DNA of 64,000 bases from Paramesorhizobium deserti (GCF_001558695.1 NZ_LNTU01000001.1:1356001-1420000), one strand, 5' to 3'; counted from the stretch's first letter, positions 1 to 9,409 are shown. Numbers and translations are program-made. Notes: generated from the sequence alone by a model not told the origin.

Positions 1-176
1 AGCTTATCGAGAATGAAGGGCTTGTCCTCGACCGGTTTCGGCCTGGTGTGACCATTCTCGTCGGTGATGACGGACGCGGGTGGCGGTTCGAGATCGCCGC
101 GCCGGCCGCAGGCCGAGAGCGCGCTGCCGAGGGCGGCAACAAGGAGAAGAGTCGAGATGAAGGAACGGCTGGTCAT
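1..176 (-). CDS. LptM-like small lipoprotein (partial, runs off the window)
   Basis: The reading frame on the minus strand starts at the ATG at 176, eight bases after an AGGA ribosome site, and continues past the window edge, so only the first 58 residues are seen. The N-terminus is a lipoprotein signal: a charged start, a hydrophobic stretch, then the lipobox ALSAC with the acylated Cys at residue 23. It is followed by GRRGDLEPP, the conserved start of the short LptM/YifL-like lipoproteins that commonly sit between argH and lysA. Family members in E. coli assist maturation of the LptD outer-membrane LPS translocon; that role here is inferred from similarity. It lies downstream of argH on the same strand and may be co-transcribed. 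Confidence 0.8.
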   Translation of the reverse strand, partial: MTSRSFISTLLLVAALGSALSACGRRGDLEPPPASVITDENGHTRPKPVEDKPFILDK

Positions 177-280
177 GCGGTTGGTCCTGAACCGTTGATT
201 TGTCTTTATGTAGTAGCGTGTAGTAGCGGAAAAGCAGGTTCATTGCACCCTGCTTTGTTAGTTGTCCCAATTGCTTCTCA

Positions 281-336
281 CCTTTAACCCTCCCCCCGCG
301 TGCGGGGAGAGGGTGCCGGTAGGCGGATGAGGGGCA
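281..336. repeat. Palindromic intergenic repeat, copy A (GGGGAGAGGG...TGAGGGGCA type)
   Basis: A short hairpin (CCCTCCCCCCGC / GCGGGGAGAGGG, one mismatch) is followed by GTGCCGGTAGGCGGATGAGGGGCA. The block from GGGGAGAGGG to GGGGCA is nearly identical to 31155-31181, which identifies it as a dispersed intergenic repeat. It fills most of the gap between argH and the lipoprotein gene. Confidence 0.75.
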
Positions 337-348
337 ATTTGCCAACGC

Positions 349-1749
349 TCATGCCTTGGCGATGCGTTTTTTCCAATAGCGGATCTGGCGGCGCACCTGC
401 TCGGGCGCGGTGCCGCCAAAGGATTTACGGCTGCGGACCGATTTATCCACCGTGAGGAAGCCGAAGACGGCTTCGGTGATGCCCGGATGGATCGATCGCA
501 ACTCTTCCAGCGACAGCTTGGCGAGATCGCATTTCCTGGCTTCGGCAAGCGCCACGGCGCGCCCGGTCACGTGATGCGCCTCGCGGAACGGCACGCCCAG
601 TTCGCGCACCAGCCAGTCGGCAAGGTCGGTGGCGGTCGAATAGCCCGAGCCGGCAGCCTTCTTCATCGCGGCCGTATTGACGGTCAGGTCGCGGACCATG
701 CCCGCCATGGCGGCGAGCGCCAGCTCCAGCGTTTCGGCGGCGTCGAAGACGGCTTCCTTGTCCTCCTGCATATCCTTGGAATAGGCGAGCGGCAGGCCCT
801 TCATCACGGTTAGAAGGCCGATGAGGGATCCGGTGATGCGGCCAGTCTTGGCGCGGACCAGCTCGGCGGCGTCCGGGTTCTTCTTCTGCGGCATGATCGA
901 GGAGCCGGTGGAGAAGGCGTCGGAGAGCCGGATGAAATTGAACTGCGGCGTCGACCAGATGACGATCTCCTCGGCAAGGCGCGAGAGGTGGGTGGCTGAG
1001 ATCGCCGCAAGGCTGAGGAACTCCAGCGCATAATCGCGATCGGAAACGCTGTCGATGGAATTGCGCGTCGGCTCGCGGAAGCCAAGTTCCGTGGCCGTCA
1101 GGTGGCGATCGATGGGGAAGCCGGTGCCGGCCAGGGCGGCGGCGCCGAGCGGCGATTCATCAAGACGCGCAATGGCGTCGCGAACCCTGGAGAGATCGCG
1201 TCCGAACATTTCGACATAGGCCATGCAATGATGACCGAAGGTGACTGGCTGGGCGGTCTGGAGATGGGTGAAACCCGGCATCACCGTTGCGGTGTGCTCT
1301 TCTGCCCGCTCGAGGAAAGCCTCGATCAGGTTTTTGAGCGCGGCGGCCGTTTTGTTCAGTTCATCCTTGACCCAGAGGCGGAAATCCACTGCCACCTGGT
1401 CGTTGCGCGAGCGCGCCGTATGCAGTCGTCCGGCGGCGGGACCGATCAGCTCGGCCAGCCGCGCCTCGATGTTCATGTGGATGTCTTCCAGCTTGCGCGA
1501 GAAGGTGAATTTGCCGCTCTCGATCTCTGACAATATCGTGTTCAGGCCCTCAACGATCTTGTCGCGGTCCTCTGCCGCAATTATGCCGGTCTTGGCGAGC
1601 ATGGCGACATGGGCGAGCGATCCCCGGATGTCCTGGGCGTAGAGCTTCTGGTCGAAGCCGATCGAGGCGTTGATCTCTTCCATGATCGCGTCTGGGCCGG
1701 AAGCGAAACGCCCGCCCCACATTTCATTGCTGGACTTTTGTTCGGTCAT
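349..1749 (-). CDS. argH: Argininosuccinate lyase
   Basis: This enzyme cleaves argininosuccinate to arginine and fumarate, the last step of arginine biosynthesis, in the cytoplasm. The 466-residue length is normal for ArgH. The fumarase/aspartase-superfamily signature [12 protein letters not shown] is intact, as are the N-terminal WGGRF and the [10 protein letters not shown] segment of the active site. The frame is open far upstream, but [15 protein letters not shown] at 1749 is the start expected for the family; the longer extension would read through tlpA on the other strand. Its start codon is only 40 bases from the divergent tlpA start. The LptM-like lipoprotein follows downstream. Confidence 0.97.
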   Translation of the reverse strand: MTEQKSSNEMWGGRFASGPDAIMEEINASIGFDQKLYAQDIRGSLAHVAMLAKTGIIAAEDRDKIVEGLNTILSEIESGKFTFSRKLEDIHMNIEARLAELIGPAAGRLHTARSRNDQVAVDFRLWVKDELNKTAAALKNLIEAFLERAEEHTATVMPGFTHLQTAQPVTFGHHCMAYVEMFGRDLSRVRDAIARLDESPLGAAALAGTGFPIDRHLTATELGFREPTRNSIDSVSDRDYALEFLSLAAISATHLSRLAEEIVIWSTPQFNFIRLSDAFSTGSSIMPQKKNPDAAELVRAKTGRITGSLIGLLTVMKGLPLAYSKDMQEDKEAVFDAAETLELALAAMAGMVRDLTVNTAAMKKAAGSGYSTATDLADWLVRELGVPFREAHHVTGRAVALAEARKCDLAKLSLEELRSIHPGITEAVFGFLTVDKSVRSRKSFGGTAPEQVRRQIRYWKKRIAKA

Positions 1750-1789
1750 GGTCGAATGCCTCTGGAAAGAAACGCGAGAAAGAACGGAT

Positions 1790-2482
1790 ATGGCGGCAGG
1801 CAACCAAAACGATAGAGCTGAAAAACCGAGAAGCGGAAGGATCGTCCTTCTTGCCGGTCTCGCGGGCCTTATCGCCGGTGCCGTGGCGGTATACGTGATG
1901 GAACGGTCCTCTGGCAATGTCGCTGCGTCAATCGAAGATAGGGCGGATGACGGGCAGTGCGCGATAAAGGCTGCAGTCGCCAAATCGCTCGACGCGGCGG
2001 CGACGGGTTCGGTCGCGGCGATGCGCGCAGCCGAGACGCCGCTTTCCGTACAAAATCTGAGCTTCAACGGGCCTGACGGCGCCAAGATGACGCTTGCCGA
2101 TTTCAAGGGCAAGACGCTGCTCGTCAATCTCTGGGCCACCTGGTGCGCGCCCTGCCGCGAGGAGATGCCGGCGCTCGACAAGCTACAGGCGGAGGAAGGC
2201 GGCGATGACTTCCAGGTCGTCGCCATCAACATCGATACCGGCGACGATACGAAGCCGAAGGCGTTTCTTTCGGAAATCGGCGTTCATTCCCTGCAGATCT
2301 ACCGGGATCCAACGATGGGCGTCTTCAACGAGCTGAAAAAGAAGAACCTCGCCTTCGGCCTGCCGGTCACGATGATCGTAGACAAGGACGGATGCCAGAT
2401 CGCGGCGATGAACGGTCCCGCCGACTGGGCCGGAGAGGACGCGAAGAAGCTCATCGATGCGGCAAGGGCGATGAGCCAGTAG
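1790..2482 (+). CDS. tlpA: Membrane-anchored thioredoxin-like protein TlpA
   Basis: A TlpA/ResA-family thiol-disulfide oxidoreductase, known in rhizobia to reduce periplasmic partners during cytochrome oxidase copper-centre assembly. The 230-residue protein has a basic cytoplasmic start, one membrane segment (about residues 20-40), a linker and a thioredoxin fold. The redox motif is WCAPC with Cys119 and Cys122, and the thioredoxin cis-proline region (GLPVT) follows. The start at 1790 keeps the short basic N-terminus; upstream in-frame ATGs inside argH also exist but would add an unlikely soluble leader. It lies divergent to argH, an arrangement shared with other rhizobia. Two further Cys (near residues 64 and 203) are present. 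Confidence 0.9.
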   Translation: MAAGNQNDRAEKPRSGRIVLLAGLAGLIAGAVAVYVMERSSGNVAASIEDRADDGQCAIKAAVAKSLDAAATGSVAAMRAAETPLSVQNLSFNGPDGAKMTLADFKGKTLLVNLWATWCAPCREEMPALDKLQAEEGGDDFQVVAINIDTGDDTKPKAFLSEIGVHSLQIYRDPTMGVFNELKKKNLAFGLPVTMIVDKDGCQIAAMNGPADWAGEDAKKLIDAARAMSQ

Positions 2483-2554
2483 GATCCGCAAAGGCGCTGG
2501 ACAGGCGGCGATTTTTCTGGATTGCTGCTGCTCTGATTATCCGGAGCGCCGTTC

Positions 2555-3175
2555 ATGACCATCGAAACCTGGCTTGCCTTTACCGCCGCGTCGGCAATTC
2601 TGTTGCTGATTCCGGGGCCGACCGTGCTGCTCGTCGTCTCCTATGCGCTGGGGCAGGGATGGCGCACTGCCCTTCCCATGGCATTCGGCGTGGCGCTCGG
2701 TGATTTCACCGCCATGACGCTTTCCATGCTCGGCGTCGGTGCACTGCTGGCGGCGTCCGCTACGGTCTTCACCGCCGTCAAATGGATCGGCGCCGCCTAT
2801 CTCATATGGCTGGGGATCAAGCTTTTTCGTGCCGGCGGGATGATGGAGGCCGAGGCGCGGCGGGACACCGCATCGCCGGTGCGGATGCTGGCGCATGCCT
2901 GGCTGGTGACGGCGCTCAACCCCAAGAGCATCACCTTCTTCGTGGCTTTCCTGCCGCAGTTCCTCGATCCGCATGGGGATTTCATGACGCAGCTCGTGAT
3001 CTTCGAGGCGACTTTCCTGGTGCTGGCTTTCGCCAATGCCTTCGGCTACGCGCTTGCGGCGACGCGGGCACGCAGTCTCTTCCGTAATCCGCGTGCCATC
3101 GGCATATTCAACCGTGCCGGAGGGACGCTTCTGATCGGCGCCGGTATCGCCACTGCGACGATGCGCTCGTCATAA
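2555..3175 (+). CDS. LysE/RhtB-family amino-acid exporter
   Basis: A 206-residue inner-membrane protein of the LysE superfamily, which exports amino acids or related metabolites. The sequence shows the typical six hydrophobic segments, the N-terminal IPGPTVLLVVSYALGQGW signature (LysE/RhtB proteins carry a PGP motif here) and ALNPKSITFF in the middle. A GGAG ribosome site lies eight bases before the ATG. It follows tlpA by 72 bases on the same strand and may share its transcript. The substrate cannot be told from sequence; the branch looks like RhtB rather than true lysine exporters. Confidence 0.9.
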   Translation: MTIETWLAFTAASAILLLIPGPTVLLVVSYALGQGWRTALPMAFGVALGDFTAMTLSMLGVGALLAASATVFTAVKWIGAAYLIWLGIKLFRAGGMMEAEARRDTASPVRMLAHAWLVTALNPKSITFFVAFLPQFLDPHGDFMTQLVIFEATFLVLAFANAFGYALAATRARSLFRNPRAIGIFNRAGGTLLIGAGIATATMRSS

Positions 3176-3177
3176 TC

Positions 3178-3657
3178 TCAGGCGGTAAAGCCGGCGCGCT
3201 TTAATCGAACGATGGCGAGATCGAGCGCTGAAAGGAAGGTCGAGCGGTCGCGGGCGGCAAAAGGCGGCGGGCCGCCGGTGATCTGCCCCGCCGATCGCAA
3301 CCCCTCCATCAGATTGCGGGTTGCCAGCGCATTGCCGATCGAGGCCTCGGTGAAGGCGCGGCCATTCGGCGCGATCGCCGCCGCACCCGCATTGATCGCC
3401 CGGCTCGCCAGCGGAATATCCGCCGTGACGACGATGGCGCCGGGTGCGGCACGCTCGGCAATCCAGTCGTCGGCGACATCAAGGCCGCTTGGTACGATAA
3501 TGCGCTCGATCAGCGGGTCGCGCGGCACCGCGATGAAGGAGTTGGCGACGACATAGACTTTCACCCCGTGGCGTTCCGCGACCTTATAGATTTCGGCCTT
3601 CACGGGGCAGGCGTCGGCATCGACATAGATGGTGATGGGACGGGATTGATCACTCAT
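3178..3657 (-). CDS. YaiI/YqxD (DUF188) family protein
   Basis: A 159-residue cytoplasmic protein of the UPF0178/YaiI family. The sequence starts with the typical [11 protein letters not shown] motif and contains VTADIPLA and [19 protein letters not shown], all family hallmarks. The fold is PIN-like and a nuclease role has been proposed, but no function is established. An AGGAC site precedes the ATG. The stop codon lies two bases from the stop of the convergent LysE-type gene. Confidence 0.92.
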   Translation of the reverse strand: MSDQSRPITIYVDADACPVKAEIYKVAERHGVKVYVVANSFIAVPRDPLIERIIVPSGLDVADDWIAERAAPGAIVVTADIPLASRAINAGAAAIAPNGRAFTEASIGNALATRNLMEGLRSAGQITGGPPPFAARDRSTFLSALDLAIVRLKRAGFTA

Positions 3658-3833
3658 GTCCTATCAGTTGGCAGAGGCGACCCGGTGTTGCAAGCGCGGC
3701 GGCTTATATTCTCCTGCTGAATGCTGCGATCAAAATAATGAACTGGCCTGCGGAGCCTGAGCGGAATAAAGGCAGGCGAATCATTCTCGTTTGCGCAAGC
3801 TTCCTTTTCCTGGGCTTGCTCTGGAAACATGTC

Positions 3834-4739
3834 ATGCCCGTTAGATATTTTCCCGCGCTCTTTGTCCTGCTCTGGGCCACCGGCTTCATCGGCGCGGGCT
3901 ATGCGATGCCCTATGCCGAACCGTTCGGCTTCATGACGGTGCGGTTTTTCATCGCTGCGGCCATTCTGGGCGTGTGGGCGCTTTTGAGCGGCAGTCGATG
4001 GCCAAACCGGCGCGGCGCGTTCCATGCCGCTGTCGCCGGCTGCCTGATCCACGGCATCTACCTCTCGGGCGTCTTCTGGGCCGTGCATCGCGGATTGCCG
4101 GCGGGCATGTCGGCGCTGGTCGTCGGATTGCAGCCGCTGATCACCACGCTGATCGCCGGGGCGACGCTCGGAGAAAAGGTCGAACGGCGGCATTGGACGG
4201 GTCTCGCCATCGGCTTCATCGGCGTGGTCATGGTGCTGTGGCCGAAATTCTCGCTCGATACAGGCGGCATCAATGCCGTCACCATCGGCGCGGTGTTCCT
4301 TGCGGTCATCGCCATCAGCACAGGCACGGTGTGGCAGAAGCGTTTCGTCGGGCAGGTGGATCTCAAGACCGGCACCACCATCCAGTATCTGGCCGCCGGC
4401 GTTCTCACCGGCGTCTTTTCGCTATGCTTTGAAGATCATCAGGTCATCTGGTCGCCCTGGCTCCTCTTCGCCATGGCCTGGCTGGTGCTGGTCTTGTCGA
4501 TCGGCGCGATACTGCTCCTGATGGTGCTGATCCGGGAGGGCGCGGTGTCGAAAGTCGCTTCGCTCTTCTATCTCGTGCCGGGGACGACTGCATTGATGGC
4601 TTATCTCCTCTTCGGTGAGACGCTGAACCTCGTGCAACTCATCGGCATGGCGATCACCACGTTCGGCATGGCCTTGGCGACCGTAAGAAGCGATTTTCAG
4701 CTCTTCCGTTTCGCCCGCCAGGCCATGCGGTTGCGATAG
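3834..4739 (+). CDS. EamA-domain drug/metabolite transporter (DMT family)
   Basis: A 301-residue inner-membrane exporter with ten predicted transmembrane helices arranged as two EamA repeats (about residues 5-140 and 150-290). The second repeat contains SKVASLFYLVPGTTALMAYLLFGE, a typical EamA pattern. I prefer the start at 3834 (MPVRYFPALFVLLWATGF), which gives the standard length; an upstream in-frame ATG at 3738 would add 32 residues including an extra hydrophobic stretch. The last 43 bases overlap the end of the convergent YihY gene. The substrate is not predictable. Confidence 0.88.
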   Translation: MPVRYFPALFVLLWATGFIGAGYAMPYAEPFGFMTVRFFIAAAILGVWALLSGSRWPNRRGAFHAAVAGCLIHGIYLSGVFWAVHRGLPAGMSALVVGLQPLITTLIAGATLGEKVERRHWTGLAIGFIGVVMVLWPKFSLDTGGINAVTIGAVFLAVIAISTGTVWQKRFVGQVDLKTGTTIQYLAAGVLTGVFSLCFEDHQVIWSPWLLFAMAWLVLVLSIGAILLLMVLIREGAVSKVASLFYLVPGTTALMAYLLFGETLNLVQLIGMAITTFGMALATVRSDFQLFRFARQAMRLR

Positions 4740-5560
4740 CGCAGGATCGCCGCATTGATCTCGGCGCCGAGGATGAAGATCGCCGCGATGATGTAGAGAA
4801 AGACGATCGCCACCATGATCGAGGCGAGGCCGGCATAGGTCGAGACATAATTGGCGAAGGTCTGGAGATATTTGGCGAAAAGGATCGATCCGGCCAGCCA
4901 GGCGAGCAGTGTCAGGCCGATGCCCGGCAGAATATCGGCAAGGCTGCGCTTGCCGGCGGGCAGCCAGATATGGACGGAGAGCAGCCCCACCACCAGCACC
5001 GCGACCGCGATGATATAGCGCCAGATGTCGAGCCCTCCCGTATAGGGGCTGATCGCAGGGAACCATTGCTCGGCAAGCCGGACGGCAAGCGGGGCTAGGA
5101 CGAGAAGCACGCTGATCGCCATCAGGCCGAGGGTGGCGATGATGACGAAGCCAAGGCTTTGCAGGCGGCAGAAGATGACGGAACGGGTGTCGTTGACGCG
5201 ATAGGCCCGGTTGAGCGCGATGCGCAGCGCTTCGATGCCGTTGGAGGCAAAATAGGCAGCAGCAATGACGCTGATGGTCAGTAGGCCGCCGCGCTGGACG
5301 GTCAGCACGTTCATCACTTCGCCGGCGATCGGCCGGGCAATGGTTTCCGGCCAAGTGTCGAAGATGACATGGACGGCCGTATCGGCAAAGGCGTTGGCGC
5401 CGAGGAAGCTCGCAAGCGAAGTGGCGAAGATCAGGAATGGGAAGAGCGCCATTAGTCCGGAAAGGGCTATATGGCTGGCGAAGGCCCAACCGTCATCGGA
5501 AAAGAAATGGCCGAACGCATCGTACAAAACCTGCCACAGGAACGTTCTTATTTTGCTCAT
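4697..5560 (-). CDS. YihY/BrkB-family inner-membrane protein
   Basis: A 287-residue polytopic membrane protein of the YihY/virulence factor BrkB family (formerly called ribonuclease BN, wrongly). About six hydrophobic segments are visible, with the family features AYFASNGIEALRIALNRAY and the C-terminal AIFILGAEINAAILRYR. The start at 5560 (MSKIRTFLWQVLYDAF) has an AGGAAAA ribosome site; the frame stays open upstream without looking like protein. Function is unknown; transport of lipids or ions has been suggested for the family. Its 3' end overlaps the convergent EamA transporter by 43 bases. Confidence 0.9.
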   Translation of the reverse strand: MSKIRTFLWQVLYDAFGHFFSDDGWAFASHIALSGLMALFPFLIFATSLASFLGANAFADTAVHVIFDTWPETIARPIAGEVMNVLTVQRGGLLTISVIAAAYFASNGIEALRIALNRAYRVNDTRSVIFCRLQSLGFVIIATLGLMAISVLLVLAPLAVRLAEQWFPAISPYTGGLDIWRYIIAVAVLVVGLLSVHIWLPAGKRSLADILPGIGLTLLAWLAGSILFAKYLQTFANYVSTYAGLASIMVAIVFLYIIAAIFILGAEINAAILRYRNRMAWRAKRKS

Positions 5561-5726
5561 CGGCAGATATTTTCCTTTCGGGCCGGCGGTGCGGCTGCTC
5601 TCATTGCGAGCTTGCCCTGATATGCGCAGATTGCAACGGGCGGCGCGATATGGGAAGCCTGCAGCAACTTCATCCACGCAAGTTCCACCTGCGCGAGATA
5701 CAAGAGAGGGTTCGGTGCATCAATTG

Positions 5727-6560
5727 ATGTCGAAGCGCAAAACGATCATTGTTACGGGATGTTCCTCAGGGATCGGGGCGTTTTGCGCTCGCGCATTGAA
5801 GAACGAGGGATGGCAGGTTTTCGCCACTGCGCGCAAGCCGGAGGATCTGGAGGCATTGCGGCGCGACGGGCTGGAGGCGCACTATCTCGACTACCGCGAA
5901 CCGGAATCGATCGAAGCACTGGTCATGACCGTCCTGGCCGCGACGGACGGCAGGCTCGATGCGCTCTATAACAATGGCGCCTATGCGCAACCGGGGGCGG
6001 TCGAGGACCTGCCGGTCGATGCGCTGCGCGAGCAGTTCGAGGCCAATTTCTTCGGCTGGCACGACCTGACGCGCCAGGTCATTCCCGTCATGCGGGCGCA
6101 GGGGCATGGCCGCATCGTTCATTGCTCCTCCATTCTCGGGCTCGTGCCGATGAAATGGCGCGGCGCTTATGTCGCCTCAAAATTCGCGCTGGAGGGGCTG
6201 ATGCTGGCCGAGCGGATGGAGCTCGAGGGTTCGGGCATTCATGTCTCACTTATCGAGCCGGGGCCGATCGATTCCCGTTTTTCCCAAAATGCAGCACAGT
6301 GGGCCGAAAAGAACATCGATATCGCCAATTCCGTACATCGCGCCGATTACGAGCGGCAATTGGCGAAGCTGAAAAGCGGTGGCACGAAATCGAAGTCGAA
6401 GCTTGGCCCCGAAGCGGTTTATGCGGTATTGCGTGACGCGCTGGAAAACCCTCGGCCCTGTCCCCATTATCTGGTGACGCGGCCGGCGAAACTCGGCGCC
6501 CTGGCGCGCCGGCTGATGCCGGCCCGCATGTTCTACCGGATGCTTGCGGACCAATCCTGA
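5727..6560 (+). CDS. Short-chain dehydrogenase/reductase
   Basis: A 277-residue NAD(P)-dependent oxidoreductase of the classical SDR family. The nucleotide-binding motif TGCSSGIG spans residues 10-17, followed by the N-NG-A-type motif (YNNGAY). The catalytic Tyr148 and Lys152 are present in YVASK, with the Ser in SSILG. A GTG two codons after an upstream GAGAGGG site (5715) is an alternative start adding four residues. The substrate is unknown; close relatives are annotated only as SDR. It heads a run of plus-strand genes that continues into the etf region, but a shared transcript is not shown. Confidence 0.9.
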   Translation: MSKRKTIIVTGCSSGIGAFCARALKNEGWQVFATARKPEDLEALRRDGLEAHYLDYREPESIEALVMTVLAATDGRLDALYNNGAYAQPGAVEDLPVDALREQFEANFFGWHDLTRQVIPVMRAQGHGRIVHCSSILGLVPMKWRGAYVASKFALEGLMLAERMELEGSGIHVSLIEPGPIDSRFSQNAAQWAEKNIDIANSVHRADYERQLAKLKSGGTKSKSKLGPEAVYAVLRDALENPRPCPHYLVTRPAKLGALARRLMPARMFYRMLADQS

Positions 6561-6603
6561 GCGGGGGCGCAAGCATCCGCCGGAAATACTGAAAGGAAAC
6601 GGA

Positions 6604-6804
6604 ATGGAATTCCTGTTCAAGATCGCGGCGATGGTGGCCATCGTCGCCGTCGTGGGCGTTCTCCTTGTCGGCCTGCGCAATATGATGCGCGGCGGCGACG
6701 GCAATTTCTCCAACAAGATGATGCAGTTGCGTGTGCTTTTGCAGTTCATCGCGGTTCTGCTCATCGTTGCCGCGATCTATTTTGCCCGTCATGCGAGCGG
6801 TTGA
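6604..6804 (+). CDS. HIG1-domain small membrane protein
   Basis: A 66-residue protein with two transmembrane helices separated by a short loop (LRNMMRGGDGNFSNKMMQLRVLLQF), the pattern of the HIG_1_N (hypoxia-induced gene 1) family. Mitochondrial relatives (Rcf1/HIGD1) assist respiratory supercomplexes and cytochrome oxidase; a respiratory role here is an inference from the family. The start at 6604 follows GAAAGGAAACGGA. It sits 43 bases after the SDR and 21 bases before the cobalamin adenosyltransferase gene, so the three are probably co-transcribed. Confidence 0.85.
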   Translation: MEFLFKIAAMVAIVAVVGVLLVGLRNMMRGGDGNFSNKMMQLRVLLQFIAVLLIVAAIYFARHASG

Positions 6805-6825
6805 CGGTCACGGAGGGGAGAGCAG

Positions 6826-7407
6826 ATGGTCAGGCTAAACAAGATCTATACGCGCACCGGCGATGACGGGACGACCGGGCTCGGCAATGGCGAGCGGCGG
6901 GTCAAGTGCGACCTGCGGGTGGAAGCCTACGGCACGGTGGATGAAACCAATGCCTGCGTCGGCCTGGCGCGGCTTCATACCGGGGAGAGCCACCCGGAAC
7001 TCGACGCCATGCTGGCGCGTATCCAGAACGATCTGTTCGATCTCGGCGCCGATCTTTCGACGCCGGACAATGGGGATACCCCCGGCTACGAGCCGCTGCG
7101 CATCATCGAGGCACAGGTGCTGCGGGTCGAAGCCGAAATCGACCAGCTGAATGCCGGGTTGAAGCCCTTGCGCTCCTTCGTCCTGCCGGGCGGCACGCCT
7201 GCTTCCGCCGCGCTGCATCTGGCGCGCACGGTATCGCGGCGGGCCGAGCGCATCATGGTGGAACTGGCTCAGAAACCGGGCGAGCGGGTGAGCAAGGCGG
7301 CGCTGCAATATATCAATCGCATTTCTGATTTTCTCTTTGTCGCGGCCCGTGTGGCCAATGACAATGGCGCGCGCGACGTCTTGTGGGTTCCTGGTGAAAA
7401 CCGCTGA
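6826..7407 (+). CDS. Cob(I)yrinic acid a,c-diamide adenosyltransferase, PduO type
   Basis: A 193-residue ATP:cob(I)alamin adenosyltransferase, which transfers the 5'-deoxyadenosyl group of ATP to reduced corrinoid to make coenzyme B12. The N-terminal ATP-binding motif TRTGDDGTTGL and the helical core motifs VEAYGTVDETNA and RRAERIMVEL with the terminal NRISDFLFVAARVAN match the PduO family. A strong ribosome site (GGAGGGGAG) precedes the ATG. It lies between the HIG1-domain gene and etfB. Adenosylcobalamin would serve enzymes such as methylmalonyl-CoA mutase, which fits the neighbouring acyl-CoA oxidation genes. Confidence 0.93.
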   Translation: MVRLNKIYTRTGDDGTTGLGNGERRVKCDLRVEAYGTVDETNACVGLARLHTGESHPELDAMLARIQNDLFDLGADLSTPDNGDTPGYEPLRIIEAQVLRVEAEIDQLNAGLKPLRSFVLPGGTPASAALHLARTVSRRAERIMVELAQKPGERVSKAALQYINRISDFLFVAARVANDNGARDVLWVPGENR

Positions 7408-7427
7408 TGATGTCATGACAGAACGGT

Positions 7428-7447
7428 GATTGACGTGCACGTCAATC
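7428..7447. promoter_or_regulatory. Perfect 20-bp palindrome upstream of etfBA (operator candidate)
   Basis: The sequence GATTGACGTGCACGTCAATC is its own reverse complement. It contains a TTGACG that could act as a -35 box at 7430-7435, with TACGGT at 7453 as a weak -10 after a 17-base gap, so a bound protein would block transcription of etfBA. The ACGT-centred half sites resemble those reported for MerR-type LiuR regulators of branched-chain amino-acid and acyl-CoA catabolism; that assignment is an inference. Confidence 0.6.
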
Positions 7448-7607
7448 ACAATTACGGTCCCGCCCGGTTCAGGCATGGATTGCGGCTCCGCCGTAGTCCG
7501 CACCCAGGGAGGTCCATTTCCGTTGCCTTCATGTCGGCTTCTGGCAAGTGGACGATCGTCTGTGACGGTATATCCGTCGAAGAGTTCATTCGGGAAGGGT
7601 CAGACGC

Positions 7608-8354
7608 ATGAAAGTGCTGGTCGCTGTAAAGCGTGTCGTTGATTATAACGTGAAGATCAGGGTGAAGGGCGACGGTTCGGGCGTCGAGCTCGCCAATGTG
7701 AAGATGTCGATGAACCCGTTCGACGAGATCGCGGTGGAAGAGGCGATCCGCCTGAAGGAAGCGGGCAAGGTCGAGGAGATCGTGGCGGTATCGATCGGCC
7801 CGGCACAGGCGCAGGAGACGATCCGCACCGCGCTCGCCATGGGCGCCGACCGCGGCATTCTGGTCAAGGTCGACGATGTGGTCGAGCCGCTGGCGGTGGC
7901 GAAGATCCTCAAGGGCGTGATCGAAGCGGAACAGCCTGAGATCGTCATCCTCGGCAAGCAGGCGATCGACGACGATGCCAACCAGACTGGCCAGATGCTC
8001 TCGGCGCTGCTCGGCTGGAGCCAGGGCACGTTTGCTTCCAAGGTGGAGATCACAGATGGTTCTGCCAAAGTCACCCGCGAAGTGGATGGCGGCCTGCAGA
8101 CGGTCGAGATCAAGCTGCCGGCGATCGTCACCACCGATTTGCGCCTGAACCAGCCGCGCTATGCCTCGCTGCCCAACATCATGAAGGCGAAGAAGAAGCC
8201 GCTCGATGAAAAGACCGCAGCCGATTACGGCGTCGACACCGCGCCGCGGCTGAAGGTGCTGAAGACCGAGGAGCCCGGCGGACGCAAGGCCGGCGTCAAG
8301 GTCGGCTCCGTTGGAGAGCTGGTCGAGAAGCTCAAGGCCGACGGCGTACTCTAA
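7608..8354 (+). CDS. etfB: Electron transfer flavoprotein, beta subunit
   Basis: The 248-residue small subunit of the ETF heterodimer, which takes electrons from acyl-CoA and related dehydrogenases and passes them to ETF:ubiquinone oxidoreductase. The start [20 protein letters not shown], the AMP-binding region near GADRGILV, and the C-terminal [16 protein letters not shown] recognition loop are typical of group I EtfB. It is followed 23 bases later by etfA, clearly one operon. The 200-base gap before it carries a 20-bp palindrome that is a likely operator. Confidence 0.97.
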   Translation: MKVLVAVKRVVDYNVKIRVKGDGSGVELANVKMSMNPFDEIAVEEAIRLKEAGKVEEIVAVSIGPAQAQETIRTALAMGADRGILVKVDDVVEPLAVAKILKGVIEAEQPEIVILGKQAIDDDANQTGQMLSALLGWSQGTFASKVEITDGSAKVTREVDGGLQTVEIKLPAIVTTDLRLNQPRYASLPNIMKAKKKPLDEKTAADYGVDTAPRLKVLKTEEPGGRKAGVKVGSVGELVEKLKADGVL

Positions 8355-8377
8355 AACCACCGGAAAGGACGAAACAA

Positions 8378-9307
8378 ATGGCCATTCTTCTTGTTGCCGA
8401 ACATGACAACGCAACCCTTTCCGACCAGACCGCCAAGGCTCTGACGGCGGCCGCGCAGATCGGCGGTGATATCGATATCCTCATTGCGGGCAAGGATGCG
8501 AAGGCTGCTGCCGACGCGGCGGCCAGGCTGAAGGGCGTACGCAAGGTTCTCATCGCCGATAGCCCGGAACTGGAAAACCGCTTGGCCGAGCCGACCGCGG
8601 CGCTCATCGTTTCGCTCGCCGGCAATTACGATACGATCATCGCGCCGGCGACCACCAACGGCAAGAACATCCTGCCGCGCGTTGCCGCTCTTCTCGACGT
8701 GATGCAGATCTCCGATATCATCGAGGTGGTGTCGCCGGATACCTTCAAGCGCCCGATCTATGCCGGCAACGCCATCCAGACGGTGCAGGCGACGGACGCC
8801 AAGAAAGTGATCACGGTGCGTACCGCCTCGTTCCAGTCTGCCGGCGAAGGCGGCTCGGCTTCGGTCGAGACCGTCAATGCTGGCGGCGATCCAGGCCTCT
8901 CCAAATTCGTCGAGGCGAAGCTTTCCGGCGGCGACCGTCCGGAACTGACTTCGGCCAAGATCATCATCTCGGGCGGCCGCGCGCTCGGCTCGTCGGAGAA
9001 GTTCAAGGAAGTCATCCTGCCCGTGGCCGACAAGCTCGGCGCGGCCGTCGGCGCTTCGCGCGCCGCCGTCGATGCGGGCTATGCGCCGAACGACTGGCAG
9101 GTGGGCCAGACCGGCAAGGTGGTCGCTCCCGATCTCTATATCGCCTGCGGCATTTCCGGCGCGATCCAGCATCTGGCGGGCATGAAGGACTCGAAAGTCA
9201 TCGTCGCCATCAACAAGGACGAGGAAGCGCCGATCTTCCAGGTGGCTGATTACGGGATCGTCGGTGATCTCTTCGAGATTCTGCCGCAGCTCGAAAAGGC
9301 GCTTTGA
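8378..9307 (+). CDS. etfA: Electron transfer flavoprotein, alpha subunit
   Basis: The 309-residue large ETF subunit, partner of EtfB. The C-terminal FAD domain is complete: [11 protein letters not shown], then [41 protein letters not shown] and [16 protein letters not shown]. The start follows a GGAAAGGACG site 23 bases after etfB. A hairpin lies just after the stop codon, so the following dehydrogenase may be a separate or read-through transcript. Confidence 0.97.
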   Translation: MAILLVAEHDNATLSDQTAKALTAAAQIGGDIDILIAGKDAKAAADAAARLKGVRKVLIADSPELENRLAEPTAALIVSLAGNYDTIIAPATTNGKNILPRVAALLDVMQISDIIEVVSPDTFKRPIYAGNAIQTVQATDAKKVITVRTASFQSAGEGGSASVETVNAGGDPGLSKFVEAKLSGGDRPELTSAKIIISGGRALGSSEKFKEVILPVADKLGAAVGASRAAVDAGYAPNDWQVGQTGKVVAPDLYIACGISGAIQHLAGMKDSKVIVAINKDEEAPIFQVADYGIVGDLFEILPQLEKAL

Positions 9308-9336
9308 GGCTTTTATAACGGTTGGATTAAATTATG

Positions 9337-9369
9337 ATGGCCGGGGTAGACGAACTCTACTCCGGCCAT
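9337..9369 (+). terminator. Hairpin between etfA and the dehydrogenase gene
   Basis: ATGGCCGGGGTAG and CTACTCCGGCCAT form a 13-bp stem with one G-T pair and a seven-base loop. It is not followed by a clear T-run, so it may attenuate transcription or protect etf mRNA rather than terminate fully. Confidence 0.5.
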
Positions 9370-9409
9370 TTACTTTGCACTGCACAAAATAAAACATCAC
9401 GGGTGGAAT

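Noticed and set aside
349..2232. The 627-codon version of ArgH
   Set aside because: The extra N-terminal 161 codons lie opposite tlpA and are Ser/Ala/Arg-rich without similarity to ArgH; the family start is at 1749.
7426..7611. A 61-codon frame between the adenosyltransferase gene and etfB
   Set aside because: It starts on the operator-like palindrome, lacks a ribosome site and resembles no protein; better read as regulatory DNA.
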